This document shows, one piece after another, positions 7,271-15,290 of a stretch of DNA of 64,000 nucleotides (position 1 is the stretch's first letter; each line of letters starts with the position of its first letter). The notes below the pieces were generated by a model that saw only the letters and a list, made by a program, of their open reading frames with translations, ran no database searches and was not told the origin of the DNA. The stretch is from Colidextribacter sp. OB.20 (lineage in GTDB: Bacteria; Bacillota; Clostridia; Oscillospirales; Oscillospiraceae), in NCBI RefSeq assembly GCF_009911595.1, contig NZ_QWKG01000004.1, forward strand, positions 1 through 64,000, in the 5' to 3' direction. Position numbers and translations under genes: made by a program.

Positions 7271-8599
7271 GTGCTGAATCTTGACAGAAGCAAGTTTGTA
7301 ACGCCAGAGGTTGCCGCAGAAAAAGCGGTTCATTCTGGGTGTTGGGTTGATTATGGATTCGGCGGTGGATATCCGGAGCTGATGGACCGAGCTTTGGCCG
7401 CCCGGAAAGAGCAGCTGGCTGATGTCAAAATACGTGGTGGACTTGTGCTGCACCCCCGGATTGAGGCAGTGGAGTGTGACCCGGAACAGACCACATTCCA
7501 TTACTACAGTTGGCATATCGGAGATTATGAGCGCAAGCTGCAATCCCGTGGTCTGGTACAGTTTATGCCCACGATGCTGCGCTCACTGCCCTATCTCTAC
7601 CGGGACCGCCATATTCGGTGTGATGTTGCGTTTGTTCCGGTCTCCCTGCCGGATAATCAAGGATACTGCGGCTTGGGTATCTCCAACTACGCCTGGCACA
7701 CTATTATTAAAAGTGCCCATACAGTGGTTTTTGAGATCAACGAAAAACTGCCAAAGCTGCAAGGAATCAGTGGTTCTCATCAGGTCCATCTTTCTGAGGC
7801 CGACTACATTGTAGAAGGGGAGCATGAGCCGTTGCCTCAGCGTGTCTATCGGGAGCCTTCGCCTGTAGACTTGAAAATTGCTGAGCTGGTTGTAAAGGAA
7901 ATCCCGGACGGAGCAGTCCTTTCCTTGGGTGTAGGCGGTGTGCCGTTTGCCATTGCGAATATGTTGGCGGAATCTGATATCAAAGATTTAGGCTGTCATA
8001 CCGGCACCATCAGCGACGCATTTATGTGTCTGTACCAGCGCGGAAAACTGACCAATGCCCGTAAGGAGATCGACCGGGGTTATTCTACCTGGAATTTGGC
8101 AATGGGTTCCCAGGAGATCTACGACTGGTTAGACCGTGAACCGGAACTGTTTCACCCTGGTGATGTGGACTATGTCCATGCTCCGGACCGCATAGGGCAG
8201 ATGAGCAATGTAATCAGCATCAATGGAGGTATTGAACTGGACCTGATGGGGCAGGAAAACGCAGAAAGTGCCAGTACCCGTCAACTATCCGGTATCGGTG
8301 GTCAATTGGATTTTCTGGAAGGGGCATTTCGCTCTAAAGGGGGAAAAGGATTTATCTGTCTCAACGCAACACATCAAAAAAAGGATGGTACACTGAAATC
8401 TAATATTGTGCCCTGTATCTCTGGTGAAAGTACAGTTTCTGCACCTCGGACGATGACTCAATGTGTGGCAACAGAATATGGTGTTGTTAAATTAAGCGGG
8501 TTAAGTCTGCTGGAACGCGCTAAGGCGATGGCGTCAATTGCTCATCCGGATTTTCGGGAGGAATTGCTTCAATATGCATTTGTTGCCTTTTCGAGGTGA
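7271..8599 (+). CDS. Acetyl-CoA hydrolase/transferase family protein, active-site Glu missing
   Basis: A 442-residue class I CoA-transferase of the Cat1/4-hydroxybutyrate CoA-transferase family, which moves CoA between acyl-CoA and free acids. Family hallmarks are present: ADYIVEGEHEPLPQ, SLGVGGVPFAIANML and the C-terminal STRQLSGIGGQLDFLEGAF. The segment that normally reads HTE-x-x-SD carries the catalytic Glu that forms the glutamyl-CoA thioester. Here it reads HTGTISD, with Gly245 at that place. I chose GTG at 7271 because GGAGG lies eight bases upstream. An ATG at 7253 is in frame but has no ribosome site. The protein may be inactive, or act by another residue. Confidence 0.85.
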   Translation: MLNLDRSKFVTPEVAAEKAVHSGCWVDYGFGGGYPELMDRALAARKEQLADVKIRGGLVLHPRIEAVECDPEQTTFHYYSWHIGDYERKLQSRGLVQFMPTMLRSLPYLYRDRHIRCDVAFVPVSLPDNQGYCGLGISNYAWHTIIKSAHTVVFEINEKLPKLQGISGSHQVHLSEADYIVEGEHEPLPQRVYREPSPVDLKIAELVVKEIPDGAVLSLGVGGVPFAIANMLAESDIKDLGCHTGTISDAFMCLYQRGKLTNARKEIDRGYSTWNLAMGSQEIYDWLDREPELFHPGDVDYVHAPDRIGQMSNVISINGGIELDLMGQENAESASTRQLSGIGGQLDFLEGAFRSKGGKGFICLNATHQKKDGTLKSNIVPCISGESTVSAPRTMTQCVATEYGVVKLSGLSLLERAKAMASIAHPDFREELLQYAFVAFSR

Positions 8600-8619
8600 A
8601 AGTCTATCGAAAAAGGCGC

Positions 8620-8720
8620 TATAGACAACCCAAAATTTGTGTAAAGCTCCGATGTGATGTAGAATATGAGCGACACATTGGAGGTTTAAGAAATGGCCAG
8701 AAAGAAGCATACGCTTTTCC
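8620..8720 (+). mobile_element. Possible IS256-family remnant
   Basis: The stretch contains AAATTTGTGTAAAG, similar to IS256-family terminal repeats, followed 45 bases later by GGAGGTTTAAGAA and an ATG starting MARKKHT, like the first codons of such transposases. The frame stops after 13 codons. The rest of the element is absent. The match rests on short motifs, so this is tentative. Confidence 0.35.
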
Positions 8721-8834
8721 GCTACCTCCTTTAGCCCTGAACTAAAGGATCGTTGATTCTTCGGTGCTGACAATGGAGCTCTTTTTATTCTTGGCCTTAA
8801 CGTTTTTGTACCATTGTACTTCAAAATGTTATAA

Positions 8835-8877
8835 AAAAGCACAAAACCTTCGGATTTTCCGGAGGTTTTGTGCTTTT
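8835..8877 (-). terminator. Terminator downstream of tRNA-Arg
   Basis: A 15-bp perfect stem (8835-8849 with 8863-8877; left arm starts AAAAGCACAAAACCT) has A-rich flanks on the left, giving a T tail on the minus strand. It lies immediately after the tRNA gene and may also stop + strand reading. Confidence 0.8.
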
Positions 8878-8878
8878 G

Positions 8879-8955
8879 TGGCACCCGCGGGAGGATTCGA
8901 ACCTCTGGCCTACCGCTTAGGAGGCGGTCGCTCTATCCATCTGAGCTACGCGGGC
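8879..8955 (-). tRNA. tRNA-Arg (anticodon CCT)
   Basis: The minus strand folds as a 77-base tRNA with encoded CCA. The acceptor is GCCCGCG paired with CGCGGGT, the D arm contains GCTC-AGATGGATA-GAGC, and the anticodon arm is ACCGC-CTCCTAA-GCGGT with anticodon CCT (reads AGG, Arg). The T loop is TTCGAAT. A G-U pair ends the acceptor stem. A terminator follows directly. Confidence 0.93.
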
Positions 8956-8964
8956 TTATGAAAA

Positions 8965-9040
8965 TGCCGGACTGAAATCGAACTTTAGACGGTACGCTTG
9001 TGCCCCTGAAGTGGGATGCTCTATTCCCTGCTTAGAGGGC
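8965..9040 (-). pseudogene. Degenerate tRNA-like sequence
   Basis: Just upstream of tRNA-Arg on the same strand, the minus strand shows a T-arm-like stretch (CTAAAGTTCGATTTCAG), a 3' end reading TCCGGCA and a D-arm-like AGCAGGGAATAGAGCA. The acceptor halves do not pair convincingly and the anticodon stem is only about three pairs. It is most likely a decayed tRNA copy. Confidence 0.3.
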
Positions 9041-9086
9041 GGATATCTCTGCTATTTTAGCCCAACCCGGGCCATCTGTCAACGGT

Positions 9087-9161
9087 AAAATGACCAACTA
9101 TCCGCAAAAAATGACCGACTATCCCAAATTGGTGGACAGAGTGGGCCGGAGGGGCTATACT
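9087..9161 (+). promoter_or_regulatory. LytTR direct-repeat operator and promoter
   Basis: Two 17-bp direct repeats differing at one position (AAAATGACC[A/G]ACTATCC, 9087-9103 and 9108-9124) have a 21-bp period, about two helical turns. Eight bases after the second repeat is a promoter: TGGACA (9133-9138), 17-bp spacer, TATACT (9156-9161). This arrangement fits activation of the operon by its own LytTR protein. Confidence 0.75.
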
Positions 9162-9186
9162 GGAAGGCGGAGAGGGGGAAGGGGCC

Positions 9187-9654
9187 GTGGAAGTGGAGAT
9201 TAAAGTGGAGCCGGGCCGGCAGGAGCCGAAAATTGTCATCCTGGCCGGGGAGGAGAGCGGGGAACTGCGCCGCCTGGCGGAGGAGCTGTCCAGACTGGCC
9301 CTGAGTCCCGTCCCGGTGAGCCGGGGGGAGGATAAGCTGCTGCTCCCCCAGGGGGAGTTTCTCCGGTTCTATACCGACGGCAAGGGTGTGTCCGCCCAGA
9401 CTGCTCAGGAGGTATTTACTGTCCGCCTGCGGCTGTATGAGCTGGAGGAGCGGCTGGATCAGACCCGGTTTGTCCGGATCTCAAACAGCGAGATTATCAA
9501 CCTGGACCGGGTTACGGCGGTGGATCTGTCTCTGGCGGGCAGCATCTGCATGACCCTGGACGGGGCGGTAAAGGCTTACGTGTCCCGGCGGTACATGAAG
9601 AAAATCAAGGAAGTGCTGAATGGAGGAAGGAGGAGCCGCGGTGAGAGAGGATAG
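9187..9654 (+). CDS. LytTR-domain transcriptional regulator
   Basis: A 155-residue protein with a C-terminal LytTR DNA-binding domain (residues about 55-147; RFVRISNSEIINLDRV then YVSRRYMKKIKEVL) and no receiver domain. The first 50 residues are a short alpha/beta region found in LytTR proteins that pair with a membrane inhibitor. GTG start after AAGGGG. It overlaps the following membrane-protein gene, and the two probably form a LytTR regulatory pair in which the membrane partner restrains the regulator. The direct-repeat operator just upstream suggests positive autoregulation. Confidence 0.88.
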   Translation: MEVEIKVEPGRQEPKIVILAGEESGELRRLAEELSRLALSPVPVSRGEDKLLLPQGEFLRFYTDGKGVSAQTAQEVFTVRLRLYELEERLDQTRFVRISNSEIINLDRVTAVDLSLAGSICMTLDGAVKAYVSRRYMKKIKEVLNGGRRSRGERG

Positions 9655-10420
9655 ATGGGCCTGGCTGGTCCGGATGCTGGCCGGAGGGGGGGCGGGCCTG
9701 CTGGCTGCGCTGATATTCGTCCCCTATTTTATGGATACCCGGCTTGTGAACCCTGTAATGTGCTTGCTGTGTGTCGCCCTGGGGGTGGCGGCGGGGCTGG
9801 CCACCCTGCCCTTCGCCGACGACGGAAAATCTCTGCTGCTGCGCTCCGGCGCCCACTTCGCGGTGACCTCCGCCCTGTTTGTCCTGCTGATGGCCCAGTT
9901 CTATGGCTGGTGGTGGGAGGGACTGCTACTGCTGGAGGGGATGCTGGCTCTGCTGTACGCCCTGATCTGGCTGGGGCGTTGGATCGGCTGGTATATGGAG
10001 GTGATGCAGCTGCGGACCCTGCTGGGGCTGGACGCCGGGCCGTCCCCCCTGAAATGGCGGGAGACCCTGCCGTATGCGCCCTTTGTCCTGCTGCTGTGTG
10101 ACGGCCTGCCCCTGCTCCTGCGGTGGGCAGAGCATGAGATACAGAGGGGCAGCATTCTTGAGCTTCCCGTTCTGTCCGCGCTGATTCTGCCCTTTGTGCT
10201 GCTGCCGGCGGGGGGCTTCTTCGCCGGAGTGTCTCTGGGCAAGCGGCAGGGTGTGTGCCCCCTGTACCCGCTGGCCTGCTTTGTGTGCTATCTGCCTATG
10301 CTGTCCCTGCTGTCCACCGCCGAACTGTTCCACGGCTTCCTGGCGGCGGTTCCCGCCCTGGCAGGCAACGTGCTGGGATGGATGTACCGCCGGGCGGTGC
10401 CAAAGAGGGGAGATGCGTAA
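9641..10420 (+). CDS. Membrane protein partner of the LytTR regulator
   Basis: A polytopic membrane protein of about 259 residues with seven or eight hydrophobic segments (for example LLAALIFVPYFM, VMCLLCVALGVAAGLATLPF). It is rich in Leu, Gly and Trp. The GTG at 9641 is preceded by GGAGGAG and overlaps the LytTR stop. An ATG at 9620 is in frame but worse placed. No family is certain. Its position is that of the DUF3021-type membrane inhibitors of LytTR systems, though it is longer than those. The last codon overlaps the next small gene. Confidence 0.7.
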   Translation: MREDRWAWLVRMLAGGGAGLLAALIFVPYFMDTRLVNPVMCLLCVALGVAAGLATLPFADDGKSLLLRSGAHFAVTSALFVLLMAQFYGWWWEGLLLLEGMLALLYALIWLGRWIGWYMEVMQLRTLLGLDAGPSPLKWRETLPYAPFVLLLCDGLPLLLRWAEHEIQRGSILELPVLSALILPFVLLPAGGFFAGVSLGKRQGVCPLYPLACFVCYLPMLSLLSTAELFHGFLAAVPALAGNVLGWMYRRAVPKRGDA

Positions 10421-10563
10421 TGGGGAGCATTGTGGAACAGGCATTTTATAATATCTGCGCTTCCGTTATCATTTGGCTTGTACTGGTCCCATGCGGCATC
10501 TTCTTTTTAACGGCGTTCATCTTTATTGTGATGAAATGTATCCGAGAACTATGGAAAGAATAA
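10420..10563 (+). CDS. Small membrane protein in the LytTR operon
   Basis: A 47-residue peptide with one or two hydrophobic spans (ASVIIWLVLVPCGIFFLTAF then IFIVMK) and a basic tail. The ATG overlaps the upstream stop (TAATG), and AGAGGGGAG lies 6-8 bases before it. Its place as third gene in the LytTR operon, followed directly by a terminator, argues that it is real. Function unknown. A small regulator or accessory subunit of the membrane partner is possible. Confidence 0.6.
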   Translation: MGSIVEQAFYNICASVIIWLVLVPCGIFFLTAFIFIVMKCIRELWKE

Positions 10564-10570
10564 ACGCAGA

Positions 10571-10597
10571 GGCCCCGCCGGTCGGCGGGGCCCTTTT
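10571..10597. terminator. Rho-independent terminator
   Basis: GGCCCCGCC paired with GGCGGGGCC (10571-10592) followed by CTTTT. It ends the LytTR operon and lies between converging genes, but only the + strand has a good T run. Confidence 0.88.
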
Positions 10598-10601
10598 GTG
10601 C

Positions 10602-12668
10602 TCAGGACAGCTGGAACTGTCCGGTGTACAGCCGGTAGTACCGGCCTTTTTCCTCCAGAAGGTGCTCATGACTGCCCTTCTCCTCAATCTCTCCGTGCTC
10701 AATAACCACAATACAGTTGGAGTTGCGCACGGTGGACAGGCGGTGGGCGATAACAAACACCGTCCGGCCCTCCATGAGGGAGTCCATGCCCCGCTGAATG
10801 AGGGCCTCCGTCCGTGTGTCGATGGAGGAGGTGGCCTCGTCCAGAATCATCACCGGCGGGTCGGCCACGGCGGCCCGGGCGATGGCTAAGAGCTGCCGCT
10901 GGCCCTGGGACAGGTTGGCTCCGTCGCCGGTGACCATGGTCTGATAGCCCTCGGGCAGGCGGCGGATGAAGGAGTGGGCGTTGGCGCTCTTAGCGGCGGC
11001 GATACACTCCTCGTCGGTGGCGTCCAGCCGGCCGTAGCGAATGTTGTCCATAATGGTGCCGGTGAACAGGTGGGTGTCCTGGAGCACCGCCCCCAGAGAG
11101 CGGCGCAGATCGTCCTTGCGGATGGCCTTCACGTCGATGCCGTCGTAGGTGATGAGTCCGCCCTCGATCTCGTAGAAGCGGTTAATCAGGTTGGTGATGG
11201 TGGTCTTGCCCGCGCCGGTGGAGCCCACAAAGGCGATTTTCTGCCCCGGGTCGGCGTAGACCGACACATCCTTCAAAATCCGCTTTCCCGGGACATAGGA
11301 GAAGTCTACATTTCGGAAGCGCACCGCGCCTTTCAGCTCGGTCAGGCAGAAATCCTCCCCGGGGACGTTGCGTACCGTGCCCCGGATCAGGTGGAGGCTC
11401 ATCTCCCCGTCGGGACCGGGGTATTTCCAGGCCCAGCCGTGGTCGGCCAGCATGGCCGGGTCGGGGACGGACTCCGGGTCGGTGATCTCGGTGAGGACCT
11501 CGTCCTCCCCCACAAAGACGGGGACCAACTCCATGCCGTTGCCCTGGGGAGTCCTCCAGGCCCAGACCTTGGGCCGTCCCTGGCCGGTGAAGGGGGAGAG
11601 GGTGCCATTCTGATCCTTTTCCGCAGGAACCAGGGTGACAGAGCCCTGATTTACCTCGGCGGCGGTGTCCATCACCTCGAAGATGCGCTCCGCCCCCGCC
11701 ATGGCGGACAACAGGGTAGTCATCTGCTGGGAGATCTGGTTCAGAGGCTGGCCCACCTGCCGGGAGTAGTTGAGATAAATCGCCAGTCCACCCAGGTCGA
11801 AGCCCTGGAGGACGGAGAGCAGCCCGCCGAAGGCGGCGGTGAGGGCGTAACTGATGTTCATCAGGTTGCTCGCCACCGGCATGATGACCCCGGAATAGAA
11901 GTTGGCTTTCTGGGCGGCATCCCGGTAGGCGTTGTTCAGCTCCTGGAACTTGGCCTTGGCCGCCTCCTCGTGGGTGAAGGCCTTTACCACCTTCAGCCCC
12001 TCGATGGTCTCCTGAATTTCTCCGTTGACCGCCCCCAGGGCGGCCTGCTGCTTCTGATAGAACTTTCGGCTGCGGCTGCCCAGCTGCTTGAACAGGAACA
12101 TGGTGAGCACCAGCACCAGAACAGTGGCAAAAAACAGCTTCCAGTTGATGACCAGCATGAGGACCACCAGCCCCACGAACATCAGGCTGCTGGAGAACAG
12201 GGAGACCATGCTCTGCTGAAGGGCCATCTGCACGTTGTCGGCGTCGTTGGTGAACCGGCTCATCAGCTCCCCGTGGGGGTGCTGGTCGAAGTAGGACAGG
12301 GGGAGCTTCTGCAGGGCGTCGAACAGGTCCTTTCGCAGGCGGTTGACCCCCTTCTCCGCCAGACGGACCATGGCGGCGGACTGGCCGTAGGTGGCCAGGC
12401 AGCCCAGCAGATAGACCCCCGCCAGCTGAAGGATGGCGATGCCCAACCCGGCGAAGTCGGTGCAGCCCGACCAGATAAAGCTGTTGATGATAGGCCGCAC
12501 CAGATAGGACCCGCCCAGATTGGTGCCCACCGACACCAGCAGGCAGAACAGCACGAACAGCAGGGGCAGCTTGCTTTTGGTGAGGTAGCCCACCAGCCGG
12601 ATCATGGTCTTTTTCAGGTTTTTGGGTTTGACATAGCCCCCTCTTGGGGCACGATTGGGTCCTGGCAT
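10602..12668 (-). CDS. Heterodimeric ABC exporter, subunit with canonical Walker B
   Basis: A 688-residue fused permease-ATPase of the multidrug ABC exporter type: six membrane spans (residues about 25-330), then a nucleotide-binding domain with Walker A GSTGAGKT, signature LSQGQRQ, Walker B VMILDEATSS and switch His in FVIAHRLS. An insertion of about 90 residues between the two halves (residues about 345-440, Trp- and Pro-rich) makes it longer than the usual 580. The signature has Gln for the second-to-last Gly (LSGGQ), a typical complement to a partner with a degenerate site. Starts one base inside the partner stop. Confidence 0.92.
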   Translation of the reverse strand: MPGPNRAPRGGYVKPKNLKKTMIRLVGYLTKSKLPLLFVLFCLLVSVGTNLGGSYLVRPIINSFIWSGCTDFAGLGIAILQLAGVYLLGCLATYGQSAAMVRLAEKGVNRLRKDLFDALQKLPLSYFDQHPHGELMSRFTNDADNVQMALQQSMVSLFSSSLMFVGLVVLMLVINWKLFFATVLVLVLTMFLFKQLGSRSRKFYQKQQAALGAVNGEIQETIEGLKVVKAFTHEEAAKAKFQELNNAYRDAAQKANFYSGVIMPVASNLMNISYALTAAFGGLLSVLQGFDLGGLAIYLNYSRQVGQPLNQISQQMTTLLSAMAGAERIFEVMDTAAEVNQGSVTLVPAEKDQNGTLSPFTGQGRPKVWAWRTPQGNGMELVPVFVGEDEVLTEITDPESVPDPAMLADHGWAWKYPGPDGEMSLHLIRGTVRNVPGEDFCLTELKGAVRFRNVDFSYVPGKRILKDVSVYADPGQKIAFVGSTGAGKTTITNLINRFYEIEGGLITYDGIDVKAIRKDDLRRSLGAVLQDTHLFTGTIMDNIRYGRLDATDEECIAAAKSANAHSFIRRLPEGYQTMVTGDGANLSQGQRQLLAIARAAVADPPVMILDEATSSIDTRTEALIQRGMDSLMEGRTVFVIAHRLSTVRNSNCIVVIEHGEIEEKGSHEHLLEEKGRYYRLYTGQFQLS

Positions 12669-14401
12669 TATCCGCCCACCCCCTCTTGCTGAGATTGATA
12701 GATCTCCTGATAGATTTTGTTGCCTGCCAGCAGCTCCTCATGGGTGCCCCGTCCAGCGATGTGGTCGTCGTCCAGGATGAGAATCTCGTCGGCGTACTGC
12801 ACCGAGGAAATCCGCTGGGCGATGATGATGACGGTGGTGTCCTTCAGGTTCTTGTGGAAGGACTCCCGGATGGCCGCCTCGGTGGCCGAGTCCACGGCGG
12901 AGGTGGAGTCGTCCAGAATGAGGATGGCCGGCCTGCGGAGCATGGCCCGGGCGATGCACAGCCGCTGCTTCTGCCCGCCGGAGACGTTGGTGCCTCCCTG
13001 GGTCAGCTCCGTGTCGAAGCCCTGGGGCAGGGACATGATAAAGTCGTAGGCCTGGGCATCCTTCGCCGCCTGGACGATCTCCTCCTCGGTGGCGTCCGGC
13101 TTGCCCCACAGCAGGTTCTCCCGGACGGTGCCGGTGAAGAGGATGTTGGTCTGGAGCACCATGCCGATGCGGGCGCGCAGCTCCTCCAGGGGGTAGTCCC
13201 GCACGTCCACCCCGTCCACCAGCACGGCCCCGCCAGTGGCGTCGTAGAACCGGGGAATCAGGTTGACCAAGGAGGACTTGCCGGTGCCGGTGCCGCCTAC
13301 GACAGCCACAAACTGCCCTGGCTCCACGGTGAAGCTGATGTGGGAGAGTACGTCGTCCCCAGTGCCCGAGGCGGCGTATTTGAAGGACACGTCCTTAAAC
13401 TCCACCCGGCCTCTGGGGACGGGGAGGGAGGGGGTGTCCTCCTTGTTCTGAACGGAGGGGACGGCGGTGAGCACCTCGTTGATCCGCCGGGCGCAGGCCT
13501 GGGCCCGGGAGAGCTGGAGCAGAGACATGGCTACCATCATCACACTCATGAGAACCTGCATGATGTAGCTGAGAAAGGCGTTCAGGTCACCCAGCTCAAA
13601 GCTGGCCCCCATGACCATTTTGCCGCCGAAGTAGAGGACGGCCAAGGTGGCCCCGTTCAGGCACAGCATCATGATGGGCATGATGGCGATGATCCGCATC
13701 CCTACGGTGAGGCCGGCCTCCATCAGCTCGTCGCTGGAGCGGTTGAATTTCTCCCGCTCGTGGTCCTCCCGGACAAAGGCCTTCACGACCCGGATGGCCA
13801 CCAGATTCTCCTGGAGGACATTATTCAGCCCGTCGATCTTTTTCTGCATCGCGTCGAAGAGCCTGGTGCACACCTTCATCAGTACGGCGATGGCCAGCAC
13901 CATCAGCGGGATGATGACCAGCAGGATCAAGGCCAGCCGTGCGTTGAGGTACAGGCTGACCCCAAGCGCGGCAATGAGCATCACCGGTGCACGAACCAGC
14001 ATACGCAGGCCCATGGCCAGCATCATGGTCATGGCGTTCACGTCATTGGTCATGCGGGTAATCAGGGAGGCGGAGGAGAAGCGGTCGATATCGGCGAAGG
14101 AAAAGTCCTGCACCTTGTTGAACAGGCACTGGCGCAGGTTGGCGCCGAAGCCCTGGCTGGCAAAGGTGGCGTATTTGGCGGAGCCCACGCCGCAGGCCAT
14201 AGCCAGCAGGGCCAGCACCAGCATCAGCCCGCCCAGGAGGAAAATGTGGCCCACATCCCCCGAGGGGATGGCAACATCCACAACCTCCGCCATCACCAGG
14301 GGAAGGACGAGCTCGCAGACGACCTCCAGGATGATGAGAATGGGGGACTTGACTGCCTCTTTTTTGTAACCCTGCAAATGGGTCAGGAACAGGGAAAGCA
14401 A
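12668..14401 (-). CDS. Heterodimeric ABC exporter, degenerate-site subunit
   Basis: A 577-residue permease-ATPase, partner of the 688-residue subunit. Walker A GGTGTGKS and signature VSGGQKQR are canonical, but the Walker B catalytic Glu is Asp (ILILDDSTSAVD) and the switch His is Gln (IIIAQRISS). These two changes mark the degenerate nucleotide site known from TM287/288- and BmrCD-type exporters. It is first-transcribed after a MarR gene, from which it is separated by seven bases, so the exporter is likely induced when MarR releases DNA. Substrate unknown; drugs or bile acids are plausible. Confidence 0.92.
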   Translation of the reverse strand: MLSLFLTHLQGYKKEAVKSPILIILEVVCELVLPLVMAEVVDVAIPSGDVGHIFLLGGLMLVLALLAMACGVGSAKYATFASQGFGANLRQCLFNKVQDFSFADIDRFSSASLITRMTNDVNAMTMMLAMGLRMLVRAPVMLIAALGVSLYLNARLALILLVIIPLMVLAIAVLMKVCTRLFDAMQKKIDGLNNVLQENLVAIRVVKAFVREDHEREKFNRSSDELMEAGLTVGMRIIAIMPIMMLCLNGATLAVLYFGGKMVMGASFELGDLNAFLSYIMQVLMSVMMVAMSLLQLSRAQACARRINEVLTAVPSVQNKEDTPSLPVPRGRVEFKDVSFKYAASGTGDDVLSHISFTVEPGQFVAVVGGTGTGKSSLVNLIPRFYDATGGAVLVDGVDVRDYPLEELRARIGMVLQTNILFTGTVRENLLWGKPDATEEEIVQAAKDAQAYDFIMSLPQGFDTELTQGGTNVSGGQKQRLCIARAMLRRPAILILDDSTSAVDSATEAAIRESFHKNLKDTTVIIIAQRISSVQYADEILILDDDHIAGRGTHEELLAGNKIYQEIYQSQQEGVGG

Positions 14402-14408
14402 GGTAAAA

Positions 14409-14870
14409 TCACTCCTTTTTGTGAGAATTTGTCAGATTGTCCAGCATCCGGCGCTGAAACTGGGCCAGCAGCGCCAGCTCCTCCCGGGAGAAGCCGGCCA
14501 GCATGCGGTCGGAGACCCGGACGAAGACCTCCCGGCAGCCCTCTACGGCGGCGGCACCCTTTTCGGTGAGGATGACCCGGTTGCGCCGGGCGTCCCTGGG
14601 CCAGGGCTCCCGGCGGACATAGCCGTCCCGCTCCAGGCACTTCAGCGAGTTGGCAACGGCGGGAGGGGAGACGTGAAGCAGGTCGGCCAGCTCCCGCTGA
14701 GCCTGGCACTGGCCCTCCGGGTCCTCGTCGGCGGACTGGAGGATGGACACCAGCAGGGGATGGCCCACCTTTTCCAGCCCGGCGGCGTTCAGCTCCGCCT
14801 GCACCGCCGCGCGGTGGGCGTTGCTCAGGCTGCGGGACAGCAGCTCCATCTCGTGAAACGAAGCTTCCAC
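14409..14870 (-). CDS. MarR-family regulator of the ABC exporter
   Basis: A 153-residue winged-helix regulator: helices with ELADLLHVSPPAVANSLKCL form the recognition region and the wing has DARRNRVILTEKG. MarR proteins repress drug-exporter operons and release DNA on ligand binding. I place the start at GTG 14870, because AAAGGAGG lies seven bases upstream. A longer frame from 14888 would overlap that site. First gene of a three-gene operon with the two ABC subunits. Confidence 0.9.
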   Translation of the reverse strand: MEASFHEMELLSRSLSNAHRAAVQAELNAAGLEKVGHPLLVSILQSADEDPEGQCQAQRELADLLHVSPPAVANSLKCLERDGYVRREPWPRDARRNRVILTEKGAAAVEGCREVFVRVSDRMLAGFSREELALLAQFQRRMLDNLTNSHKKE

Positions 14871-14893
14871 GAGAAAACCTCCTTTCAAAATAG

Positions 14894-14950
14894 TTAATCT
14901 GTTAATGATTAATCCGTTGATTATTTTACTCGGAAAGAAAAAAATGTCAA
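14894..14950 (-). promoter_or_regulatory. Promoter and MarR operator of the exporter operon
   Basis: On the minus strand, TTGACA (14950-14945), 16-bp spacer and TAAAAT (14928-14923). Between the -10 and the ribosome site lies the inverted repeat TTAATC-7 bp-GATTAA (14894-14912), with a further TTGATTA nearby. This is where a MarR dimer would block transcription of its own operon. Confidence 0.7.
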
Positions 14951-15049
14951 GCGGTTTTTGCCGGGTTCAAAAATTGTTTACAGATGAAAAACAATCTGGT
15001 TGTGGAGCTTGCTGAAAATCCCGCTGTCATTTCTGGCGGCGGGTTACAC

Positions 15050-15170
15050 TTGCATTACTTAGAGCGTGACGCTATACTATTGTTAAGTGTTAGTGAAATG
15101 AGGTTTACAAATGTACGATGTAATTGTTGCCGGCGCTGGCCCTGCCGGAGGCACGGCTGCTCCCTTCTGA
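15050..15170 (+). pseudogene. 5' relic of an FAD-dependent oxidoreductase with its promoter
   Basis: A good promoter (TTGCAT 15050-15055, 17-bp spacer, TATACT 15073-15078) leads to an ATG at 15111 that encodes MYDVIVAGAGPAGGTAAPF and then stops. The first 17 residues are the classical dinucleotide-binding start of geranylgeranyl-reductase-like flavoproteins. The rest of the gene is deleted. The frame is too short to bind FAD. Confidence 0.65.
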
Positions 15171-15225
15171 ATGGGGCCAGGCGGTTTCATAAAATGCTGA
15201 AAACGGTTTTTGTCCTGCGGGCAGA

Positions 15226-15253
15226 TTGACAAATCGGGCCGGCGTGTTATACT
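15226..15253 (+). promoter_or_regulatory. Promoter of the Rrf2 gene
   Basis: TTGACA (15226-15231), 16-bp spacer and TATACT (15248-15253), 38 bases upstream of the TTG start. Autoregulation by Rrf2 is common, but I do not see a clear dyad here. Confidence 0.75.
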
Positions 15254-15290
15254 AAACAAAAGCGGTACTGTATAGACGGAGGTGATTTTC

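Noticed and set aside
10974-14569. Long plus-strand frames opposite the two ABC genes
   Set aside because: They are mirror frames of real genes with good motifs and lack ribosome sites and domains.
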